This document shows, piece by piece, positions 55,890 through 62,419 of a stretch of DNA of 64,000 nucleotides. Where the stretch lies: the NCBI GenBank assembly GCA_016711095.1, contig JADJTP010000003.1:124001-188000 (forward strand). Direction: 5' to 3'. This stretch comes from Actinomycetales bacterium (GTDB lineage: Bacteria > Actinomycetota > Actinomycetes > Actinomycetales > Dermatophilaceae). The number at the start of each line of letters is the position of its first letter. Within the stretch, counting starts at the first letter, position 1. The translations under genes and the position numbers were made by a program. The notes under the pieces were generated by a model. That model had not been told where the DNA came from. It saw only the letters and a list, made by a program, of their open reading frames with translations, and did not search any database.

Positions 55890-55962
55890 TACCCAAGGGA
55901 ATCACCCCGCGCCGACATGGCGATGATCTGGGCCGACAAACTGCGGCGTGTGCAAGCCCGCG

Positions 55963-56421
55963 CTATAGGGCCGCGTCTGAGTCACCGACGGGTTCGAGCA
56001 GAACCAAGGGGATCTGCCGATCCGTGCGCCTCTGGTAGCCCGCGTAGTTGGGGTAACGGCTGGTGATGACAGGCCACATCCGAGCCCGTTCCGGCGGGGT
56101 CGCTACCCTCGCGTGCATCCTCCGAGGCCGATCGCCGACGACCCGAACCTCTACCTGCGGGTTGTCGCGCACATTGAGAAACCATGCCGGATGCTGATCG
56201 TCGCCTCCGCGAGAGGCGACAACGACGTAGGCCCCGGCCTCACTCATCGGCGAGGTGAGCATGACCGAGCGGCGCAGCCCCGAACTGCGGCCGATCGTCG
56301 TGAGTTCCAGGGACGGCATGCCGCCAAGGGTCGCCCCGACCCGATTGCCGGTGACGGCCAATAGGGCGCGGTGAACCGCGTTCATCGTCTTGAGAAAGAG
56401 GTCGCTCGGCACGGTTCCCAC
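55963..56421 (-). CDS. Deazaflavin (F420)-dependent nitroreductase-family protein (DDN-like)
   Basis: 152 aa, split beta-barrel. TTIGRSSGLRRSVMLTSP, VVASRGGDDQHPAWFLNV and NPQVEVRVVGD match the DDN/FDOR-A family. Such enzymes reduce quinones or nitro compounds with F420H2; fgd in this window could supply the reductant. GTG start. Confidence 0.87.
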   Translation of the reverse strand: MGTVPSDLFLKTMNAVHRALLAVTGNRVGATLGGMPSLELTTIGRSSGLRRSVMLTSPMSEAGAYVVVASRGGDDQHPAWFLNVRDNPQVEVRVVGDRPRRMHARVATPPERARMWPVITSRYPNYAGYQRRTDRQIPLVLLEPVGDSDAAL

Positions 56422-56562
56422 GCTAGTCGCGCAGGAGCACGGGGATGGTCACGGTGATGCTCGCCCCGCGCGCTTCGCGTCACGTCCACGGACGAGCCAA
56501 TGTTGATGTGATGACGAAACGGCGTCGACGTGTGCCGATGGTGTGAGCTACCCATTCGTCGA

Positions 56563-57768
56563 TCACCGAGACGCCGCGACCATCCGCCGAGTCGTCGTCA
56601 GCAGCACGACGAAGGCGAGGCCGGCGACCACGGCGAAGGCCACCCGGAGGTCCGCCCACGACGCCAGTGATCCGATGCCGATGGCGGTGACCATGCCCCC
56701 GAGGCGCTGTCCGAGGAGCATCGACCCGAGTCCGGTGCCTGCGGACGTACCCGGCAGTCGTGCCGCCGTGGCGTAGAGCTGCGGGAATACCACCGACAGC
56801 CCGAGGCCCCACACCGCCAGCCCGAGCAACGCCACGGCTGACACCGGCGCGAGCACGGTCACGAGTAGTCCGGCACCGCTCAGCCAGATCGCCCCGAGCA
56901 GGAGCCGCCGTTGTCCGACCCGGTCCAGCACGTGATCGCCGAGGAGCCGACCGACCAGCATCGCCACGGCGACCGCCACGGTGCCGGCGCCGCTCCCCCG
57001 CCCGGCGTCGAACTCGTCGCGCATCAGCACCGCTGCCCACTCGTTCGGGGTGAACTCCAGCGCTGCCGCCGCCAGCGCGGCGAGCGCCATTGTCGCGACC
57101 AGCGGAGACCGGCGACCTGGGCGCGGCCGGCCCGGTCGTCTATCCACTTGATCGGCGGCCAGGGGCGGGTCGAGTGCGACGAGCCAACGGCGGGCGACGA
57201 GCACCGTGACGAGTAGCACGCCGCCGACGAGCGCGAGGTGCGCCTCGACCGCGATCTCGAGCGCAGCGGCGATGGATCCGACGACGGCGCCGACCGTGAA
57301 CCCGAGGCTCCACGTCGCGTGCAGCCGGTTCATGATCGATCGTCCGAGTTGCTGCTGCACGATCACGCCTTGTGCGTTCATCGCAACGTCGTTGGCGACG
57401 TCAAGCATGCCGAGAGCCGTCAGCACGACGAGCAACAGCACGGGATGGGGCACGACCGCCACCAACGGGAGACCGACGGAGAGCGCGGACGCCGCGAGCA
57501 CCAACAGCCGGCGGCTGCCCGTCCGGTCCATCGTCCGGCCGACGAGGAGAGACCCGACGAGCCCACCAGCGCCGGCTCCGAGCAGCGTGGCGCCCAGCCC
57601 CGCGTTGCCGATGCCGAGCGAGTCTCGGATCTCGGGAACGCGCGGCAGCCAGTTGGAGAAGGTCGCCCCGTTGACGAAGAACAGCACGGCGACGGCGATG
57701 ACCGAGTGGCGCAGGCGCGGCGAGGATGGCGACGGCGCCGGGCTCACGTCGGTCTGTCTATCGTGCAC
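56563..57768 (-). CDS. Major facilitator superfamily transporter
   Basis: About 401 aa, 12 predicted membrane segments. SNWLPRVPEIRDSLG and LLVGRTMDRTGSRRLL (the loop 2-3 MFS motif) are visible, and MLDVANDVAMNAQGV is typical of the FucP/YbjJ-like group. Substrate unknown. GTG starts at 57768 or 57747 are possible; no strong ribosome site. Confidence 0.85.
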   Translation of the reverse strand: MHDRQTDVSPAPSPSSPRLRHSVIAVAVLFFVNGATFSNWLPRVPEIRDSLGIGNAGLGATLLGAGAGGLVGSLLVGRTMDRTGSRRLLVLAASALSVGLPLVAVVPHPVLLLVVLTALGMLDVANDVAMNAQGVIVQQQLGRSIMNRLHATWSLGFTVGAVVGSIAAALEIAVEAHLALVGGVLLVTVLVARRWLVALDPPLAADQVDRRPGRPRPGRRSPLVATMALAALAAAALEFTPNEWAAVLMRDEFDAGRGSGAGTVAVAVAMLVGRLLGDHVLDRVGQRRLLLGAIWLSGAGLLVTVLAPVSAVALLGLAVWGLGLSVVFPQLYATAARLPGTSAGTGLGSMLLGQRLGGMVTAIGIGSLASWADLRVAFAVVAGLAFVVLLTTTRRMVAASR

Positions 57769-57867
57769 GGCCGGCCGCCGCAACCAGCGGAGCAGCCGTT
57801 GCCTTAAGTCAGAGCTCGTGTATCACTTCCGGGTTTGAGACGCCACATCTGGCGGGTCCTTCAACGC

Positions 57868-58020
57868 TCACAACTCACACATGACCGTGCCGCCGTGCCA
57901 GCGCTCGCCGCCGGGCTGTGTCCGCAGGGTCTCCCCATCGGGTAGGGCAAAGGGCCCCAGCTGACTCGTGGGGACGATCGTGGTTGCGGCGGCATACGGA
58001 GAGCGAAGGAATCCCGCGCC
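57868..58020 (-). pseudogene. Possible 3' remnant of an unknown gene
   Basis: About 50 codons read as plausible protein (FLRSPYAAATTIVPTSQL, FALPDGETLRT, ERWHGGTVMCEL) ending in TGA at 57868, but no start codon precedes them before the DUF2200 gene end. It contains one CGGCATAC octamer, as resident genes do. Could be a gene whose 5' part was lost. Confidence 0.3.
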
Positions 58021-58031
58021 TGGTCGGGCAG

Positions 58032-58400
58032 CTACGCTGTCGACCCTTTGCTGCCCCGCAGGATCGCCGACATCTTCTTGCCGCGCGCTAGTTCGTCGAC
58101 GAGCTTGTCCATGTACCTGACTTGCTGCATCAGTGGGTCCTCGATCTCCTCCACCCGGTGCCCGCAGATCACGCCGGTGATGAGGCTGGCGTTCGGGTTC
58201 ATCGCGGGAGCCTCGCCAAAGAAGGTTTGCAGGTCGGTCTCGTCGTCGATGACCCTCTGCAGACCGGACGGGTCGTGGCCCGTGAGCCAGCAGATGACCT
58301 CGTCCACCTCCTGCCGGGTGCGGCCCTTCCGCTCGGCCTTGGCCACGTAATGCGGGTAGATGCTGGCGAAGCTAGTGGTGAAGATCCTGTGTCCCGGCAC
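58032..58400 (-). CDS. DUF2200 family protein
   Basis: 122 aa. HRIFTTSFASIYPHYVAKAE, RKGRTRQEVDEVICWLTGHD and GVICGHRVEEIEDPLMQQVR are the family hallmarks; function unknown. The GTG at 58400 is chosen for GGAGGG 7 nt upstream and because the family starts just before HRIF. Confidence 0.9.
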   Translation of the reverse strand: MPGHRIFTTSFASIYPHYVAKAERKGRTRQEVDEVICWLTGHDPSGLQRVIDDETDLQTFFGEAPAMNPNASLITGVICGHRVEEIEDPLMQQVRYMDKLVDELARGKKMSAILRGSKGSTA

Positions 58401-58717
58401 TGCCCGGCCCTCCGTAGTCCAGTGGTTGTCCGATCCCGCCCCGGACGTCGCGCCCGAGCCACATCCGGTTCGCTCTCCTCTCCTCGCCGAGCATGCCACG
58501 GGCGCCTCCGATGATGCGCCCTACCGGATGGGCAGCCGCAAGCACGACTTCCGCAGCACCGAGGACCTCGCTGGTGAGTGCTCAGCGCTTCGCCAACCCG
58601 AGGCGGCGACGGCCCGGCTCGGAGGGATTAACGCGAACCGCTGGCCTGTTTACATGGCTGCACAGCCGCAGCCCTGGCGTCAGGCGTCCGGGGACGGACC
58701 AGTCGAGAGGATCGCGA
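58401..58717. other. Divergent spacer between DUF2200 and the second DDN-like gene (317 bp)
   Basis: No convincing gene. Open frames here are extensions of the flanking genes without family support. Both promoters should lie here; none stands out. Confidence 0.4.
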
Positions 58718-59131
58718 ATGGACCACGAGAGTCCCTTGAGCGAAGTCAACCGGGCCGCCTTGCACCAGAGTCAGGTCATCGATCTGACAACGAAGGGCAG
58801 GCGCTCTGGCCAACTGCGGCGCATCGAGATCTTCCTGCACAGCGAGGACGGCCAACTGTTCATCACAGGGATGCCCCGGGCCGAGCGTGTGCGTGACTGG
58901 ATCTACAACATCGAAGCCGACCCGCGCGTCGTCGTTCACCTGAAACAGTCGGTAGTCGCAGACCTGCCGGCGACGGCGCGAGTCGTCACTGAACATGACG
59001 AACGCCGACCCCTCATTGAGGCGGCGGCCAAACGATGGGGTCGCACGGACGTGCCGGACATGCTCCGGCACAGCCCGCTCATCGTGCTCACCATCGACGA
59101 CGACTCGGCCAGAGATCGAATCGACTCGTAG
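58718..59131 (+). CDS. Second deazaflavin-dependent oxidoreductase-family protein
   Basis: 137 aa. DLTTKGRRSGQLRRIEIFLH, GQLFITGMPRAERVRDW and DPRVVVHLKQSV fit the same split-barrel F420/pyridoxamine-oxidase-like family as the gene at 56 kb. ATG at 58718 with GAGGATCGCGA upstream; the frame is open further up, but that part is unconserved. Confidence 0.82.
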   Translation: MDHESPLSEVNRAALHQSQVIDLTTKGRRSGQLRRIEIFLHSEDGQLFITGMPRAERVRDWIYNIEADPRVVVHLKQSVVADLPATARVVTEHDERRPLIEAAAKRWGRTDVPDMLRHSPLIVLTIDDDSARDRIDS

Positions 59132-59322
59132 CCGCTGACGACACGGCACCGAGGAGCGGCTGGGTGCCACCGCCGACGGTCGATCGCTGGAAGGCGGGGC
59201 GGTTTGTGCAGGGCGGGGTGCGTCCTTTTCTCGTAGCGCCCTGGCGAAGCAGCGTCGATCCGCCCAAGCAGCGTGACGTAGCCCCTCAGCACCTAGTCTT
59301 CGTACCCGGACACCCGAACCCC

Positions 59323-59366
59323 CGGCAGTCGGCAGTCGGCAGTCGGCAGCCGGCAGCCGGCAGCCG
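59323..59366. repeat. Heptanucleotide tandem repeat
   Basis: Three GGCAGTC units followed by three GGCAGCC units, directly abutting the left end of duplication copy B. Confidence 0.9.
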
Positions 59367-59548
59367 AGCTACTGTTGCGCGGTCCGTCGTGCATGATCCC
59401 AGGTCGCCGGCGGCATGGATACCTGATCGGCATCGGCGGCGCCCCCGGTGGCAGGTGAGAGTGCCGCTCAAGGAGCGGTAAGCGCAGGGTGTGGCGCATG
59501 AGCAGGCGTGGCATCTTTCTGGCCCCAGGGCAGCTGTCGTCCCGACCA
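59364..59548. repeat. Diverged 185-bp duplication, copy B
   Basis: Counterpart of 55175-55360 in direct orientation. Here the GNAT coding part is truncated after about 25 codons and followed by unrelated DNA leading into the Phd antitoxin. Confidence 0.8.
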
Positions 59549-59595
59549 TATTCACGCCGTCGTACAACTACGCTGTTTACGCGGTATCTTGGACC

Positions 59596-59859
59596 ATGAG
59601 CGAGATCACCGTCAGTGATGCAAGGGCTCGGCTAGCCGATGTCGTGGATACGGCACGCGTGCAGCACGACCCGGTTTACCTGACCCGGCGCGGGCAGCGG
59701 GTCGCGGCGGTCATTGACGCCGACGACCTAGACGGGTTGATCGCCGCCGCGGAGGACTTAGCTGACCTCGAGGCAGCACGGGCAGCGCGCGAGGAGATGG
59801 CTGGCGGGCAGGCCGCGATCCCATGGGAGCAGGTCAAGGCCGACCTCGGCCTGGCATGA
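59596..59859 (+). CDS. Phd/YefM-family antitoxin
   Basis: 87 aa. MSEITVSDARARLADVVDTA and VYLTRRGQRVAAVIDADDLD are the Phd fold; the acidic Ala/Glu-rich C-terminus would bind the toxin. Its stop overlaps the toxin ATG by 4 nt. TATCTT about 7 bp upstream may be a -10 box. Confidence 0.92.
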   Translation: MSEITVSDARARLADVVDTARVQHDPVYLTRRGQRVAAVIDADDLDGLIAAAEDLADLEAARAAREEMAGGQAAIPWEQVKADLGLA

Positions 59860-60119
59860 CCTATCGCATCCAGGTCGCCCCGGGGGCGATCCGTCAGCTG
59901 CGCAAGCTCGAGCCCTCGGCGCGGCGACGTGTACAGGCCGCGATCGAGCTGCTCGCCGAGCAACCGCGACCCGGCGGAGCCAAGAAGCTGGTCGGAGGGG
60001 GTAGTGAGTGGCGGGTGCGCACCGGGGATTACCGCGTCGTCTACGAGATCCGTGACAACGTCCTCCTCGTACTCGTCCTGGCTATCGGCCACCGTCGAGA
60101 CATCTATCAGCGCCGCTGA
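59856..60119 (+). CDS. RelE/ParE-family toxin
   Basis: 87 aa. YRIQVAPGAIRQLRKLEPSA, GAKKLVGGGSEWRVRTGDYR and VVYEIRDN with a C-terminal GHRRDIYQRR are typical of RelE, with basic catalytic residues retained. Coupled to the Phd-type antitoxin. Confidence 0.93.
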   Translation: MTYRIQVAPGAIRQLRKLEPSARRRVQAAIELLAEQPRPGGAKKLVGGGSEWRVRTGDYRVVYEIRDNVLLVLVLAIGHRRDIYQRR

Positions 60120-60170
60120 CAACAGCCTCCGCGCGTCGCATGAGGTGTCCCCTTCCGCCGCATACGAACG

Positions 60171-60188
60171 CCTCGACGTACGTCGAGG
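60171..60188. repeat. 18-bp perfect palindrome
   Basis: CCTCGACGTACGTCGAGG, 51 bp after the RelE stop, bracketed by direct repeats. Confidence 0.85.
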
Positions 60189-60320
60189 GCTGCATGAGAG
60201 TGTCCCCGTCGGCGGCGGGAAGAACAAGGCATGGCACCGCGGTCCGCGTCCGCAGGTGCTCAGCCAGGGTCGGAAGAATGGGGCTCCAAAGCGATCTGGC
60301 GGCTGCTGCCCGGGACTAGG

Positions 60321-60387
60321 CGCACCGGCCGCCTCACCGGCCGCGTACACCGGCCCGAAGCTAGGGCTGAAGCGGAGCGCGGGCGCG
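60321..60387. repeat. Direct repeat shared with 61974-62028
   Basis: 37 nt (60351-60387) are identical to 61992-62028, with further similarity on one side (ACCGGCCGCGTAC). It corresponds to the last codons, TAG stop and downstream flank of the TadG-like remnant. Confidence 0.85.
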
Positions 60388-60433
60388 CATCCTCGGATAC
60401 TCCCGCAGCAGATCGCCGATCGCCTCGGTTTCG

Positions 60434-60959
60434 TCAAGTTCTCTGGCCCCACCGGCCGACTACGGGCACGTCTCCGCCGACCAGGTCACCGACGACCTCA
60501 CCAGCCGAATAAGCGGCTGCGCGGGCAAGCACGACGCCGTCGTCGGAGTGCAGGACGTGGCGGCCCTTGTTGGAGACGTGCCGCGTGAAGGTGCCGTCCC
60601 CGTTGTCAATGAGGCGGATGTCCTGGCTTAGGTACCCGCCGTCATCAGTGACTGTCTCCCCGGTGCCTACGTTGGTGTACAGCTCCTTGGCGCTGTAGAA
60701 GTAGGCCTCATAAGGAAAGCCATCGAAGCCGAGGTTTGAGTAGTCCGGAACTCGTTGACTCCGCTGAACGTGTAGACACCGTCAGACCGGGGACGCCACA
60801 GAAGTCCTGGATAGTCTCGGTGAACGGTTCGTCGTACACGGTGTGCCACGGGCCGTTCCCCGCGGGGGCTGCGAAAGCCGGCGCTGCCAGTGAGAGCGCC
60901 GGAAGGGTCATGCCACCAACAACTGCCGCCATGAGGGCCATGCCGCGTGATCGGGTCAC
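60434..60959 (-). pseudogene. Secreted protein gene with two frameshifts
   Basis: Begins with AGGAGGT and a GTG at 60959. A signal peptide (GMALMAAVVGGMTLPALSLA, ending APAFAAPAG) is followed by NGPWHTVYDEPFTETIQDFC in frame 1. VYTFSGVNEFR is then in frame 2, and VPDYSNLGFDGFPYEAYFYS through LIDNGDGTFTRHVSNKG to VVGRWGQRT in frame 3, stopping at 60434. It resembles small secreted actinobacterial proteins of unknown function that carry a DNGDGT motif. Inactivated, or affected by sequencing errors. Confidence 0.75.
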
Positions 60960-61356
60960 TAGGGCACCTCCTGAGGGTCGGCATGGGGCCAAGTCGGCGA
61001 TGGCCCTCGTTTCAGCATGCTCCCCTTGTGGCGATTGCGCACCGGAACCATAATGTCTGGTCGCGCTACCTGCGGGTATGGTTCGCGTTGAACCAAATGC
61101 CCCATTAATGCTCGCAGGCTTGCCTAGCCGACGAGTAGCGGCGAACAGCCGCTCCTGCCGCTCTGGGGCGACTAAGAGCCGGGCCTCACGAGCGGCAGCC
61201 ATCGGGAGTGCAAAGCGAAGAGAGCCACACCGATCGGGTGGGGCAGCCGCCAGAAGAGCACCCACGCCGGACGCCTGAACCCATGCAATCTCGCGGCTCC
61301 CGGCCCGGGACTTCGGCGCCCCGACGATCGCCTTGCCGCCGACCCAACTCGGACGG
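60960..61356. other. 397-bp stretch without an intact gene
   Basis: The minus strand near 61260-61330 reads VGAPKSRAGSREI, faintly like the tyrosine-recombinase segment before the catalytic domain, but no catalytic residues follow. I treat it as unassigned, possibly an old gene remnant. Confidence 0.3.
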
Positions 61357-61719
61357 TCAATGCCAAGAGCGAAGTGCGGCAGCGATCTTCTCGACAGTGG
61401 GCTCGCTACGGGCCACACTCATCACGAGCTCGTACACGTCGTTGTCGGGAGCGTCCAGCGTAACGCCGTTGAGCCCGAAGAACACCAGCGTTGCCAACCA
61501 GCCAAGACGCTTGTTGCCGTCGACTAGGGCGTGGTTACGCACGATCGACTCCAGCAGGACCGCGGCCTTGGTGTCCATCTCGGGGTAGGCCTCCATCCCG
61601 TAGAGAATCACCTGCGGCCGGTAAGCAGCCGCGTCGAGGAGGCCGATGTCCCGGACCGGGCCGACAGCGAGGTCGTCGGCCAGGGTAAGCAGGTCCTCTA
61701 GCGAGAGGTAGGAGGTCAC
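61357..61719 (-). CDS. doc: Doc/Fic-family toxin
   Basis: 120 aa. The Fic-domain motif reads NHALVDGNKRLGW, with His and GNKR retained; YLSLEDLLTLADDL at the N-terminus is typical of Doc. Doc phosphorylates EF-Tu in known cases. Overlaps its antitoxin by 4 nt. Confidence 0.93.
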   Translation of the reverse strand: MTSYLSLEDLLTLADDLAVGPVRDIGLLDAAAYRPQVILYGMEAYPEMDTKAAVLLESIVRNHALVDGNKRLGWLATLVFFGLNGVTLDAPDNDVYELVMSVARSEPTVEKIAAALRSWH

Positions 61720-61919
61720 CGGCCCAGGCGCTCGAGCACTTCGGCGTAACGGGACCGAGCCGCCAGGGAGAGCTCGCTCACGCGGTCCTGGTGGACGTGA
61801 CGAGCGGCCGCATCGCGGATTGCCCGCACCGTCGCCTCCTGCTTACTGATGCCTTGAGCCTCCGCGAGCAGGGCAAGTGCCTGCTCGTCTTCATCGGTCA
61901 AGCGAAGTGTCATGGCCAT
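61716..61919 (-). CDS. Ribbon-helix-helix antitoxin partner of Doc
   Basis: 67 aa. MTLRLTDEDEQALALLAEAQ is a ribbon-helix-helix strand and helix; the C-terminus (ELSLAARSRYAEVLERLGR) would bind the toxin. Classic Doc partners are Phd-type, so this is the RHH variant. Confidence 0.85.
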   Translation of the reverse strand: MAMTLRLTDEDEQALALLAEAQGISKQEATVRAIRDAAARHVHQDRVSELSLAARSRYAEVLERLGR

Positions 61920-61923
61920 GAGC

Positions 61924-61945
61924 TGATGGTACCAAACTGGTATCA
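61924..61945. promoter_or_regulatory. Probable operator of the RHH/Doc module
   Basis: TGATGGTACCA-AAC-TGGTATCA contains TACCA/TGGTA arms with 3-nt spacing, directly upstream of the antitoxin ATG. Confidence 0.45.
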
Positions 61946-61973
61946 GTCCAGCGTGAGGCAGCCGAGCACCGAC

Positions 61974-62028
61974 GGCGCACCGGCCGCGTACCGGCCCGAA
62001 GCTAGGGCTGAAGCGGAGCGCGGGCGCG
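61974..62028. repeat. Direct repeat shared with 60321-60387
   Basis: Second copy; it includes the TAG stop of the TadG-like remnant at 62002-62004. Confidence 0.85.
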
Positions 62029-62379
62029 GGCCTGGACCTGCAGACTCACGCTCTGGCCCAGGGCGGCGAGCACACCGCCGGTCATCGGCAGGTCGACGAT
62101 GGCATCGAGGACGACGACAGCGGTCTCAGATCCCTCCGCCCGGGTGGCGGCATTGACCGACCACGCCCGGATCCCTTCCACCTCGCCGCGGGCGACGGCG
62201 AAGGACAGCGCTGATTGTTTCACCGTGGCCGAGCTCACCGCGACCGAGGGGGTCAACCCGCGCTCATAGGCGGCGGTTTCATCGAGGGCGTCTGCGGCGT
62301 CCAGCGCCGCGGCATCGGCCGTATCGATGAGTCGGATCCGTCGTGAAACTAACCATCCCTCCGGGAAGCTCAGGTCGGT
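62002..62379 (-). pseudogene. C-terminal remnant of a TadE/TadG-like pilus-assembly protein
   Basis: About 125 codons open after a TGA, with no good start. The reading RRIRLIDTADAAALDAADAL, AYERGLTPSVAVSSATVKQS, then AVVVLDAIVDLPMTGGVLAA and VQARARAPLQP matches the C-terminal part of actinobacterial TadE/TadG-like secreted proteins. The N-terminal membrane anchor is missing. Confidence 0.6.
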
Positions 62380-62419
62380 TCACCCACCCTCCAGAGCCGC
62401 CGGTAGGCACGCACTCGCG

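Larger units (their letters stand above)
59132..59595. other. 464-bp gap with repeats and a GNAT gene remnant
   Basis: No intact gene. Contains the heptanucleotide tract (59323-59366) and duplication copy B (59364-59548), whose minus strand still reads MPRLLMRHTLR, equivalent to the end of the GNAT gene at 55.3 kb (MPRLVMRHTLR). The last part must hold the promoter of the Phd/RelE module. Confidence 0.7.
60120..60433. other. 314-bp non-coding stretch with palindrome and repeats
   Basis: No gene recognised. Holds an 18-bp perfect palindrome at 60171-60188 flanked by two near-identical GCATGAG(A)GTGTCCCC segments (60138-60153, 60191-60206). It also holds a copy of the TadG-like 3' end (60321-60387). 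Confidence 0.6.

Noticed and set aside
60960..61356. Tyrosine recombinase remnant (PKSRAGSREI-like stretch on the minus strand)
   Set aside because: Only a short weak resemblance; no catalytic Arg/His/Tyr motifs follow in any frame.
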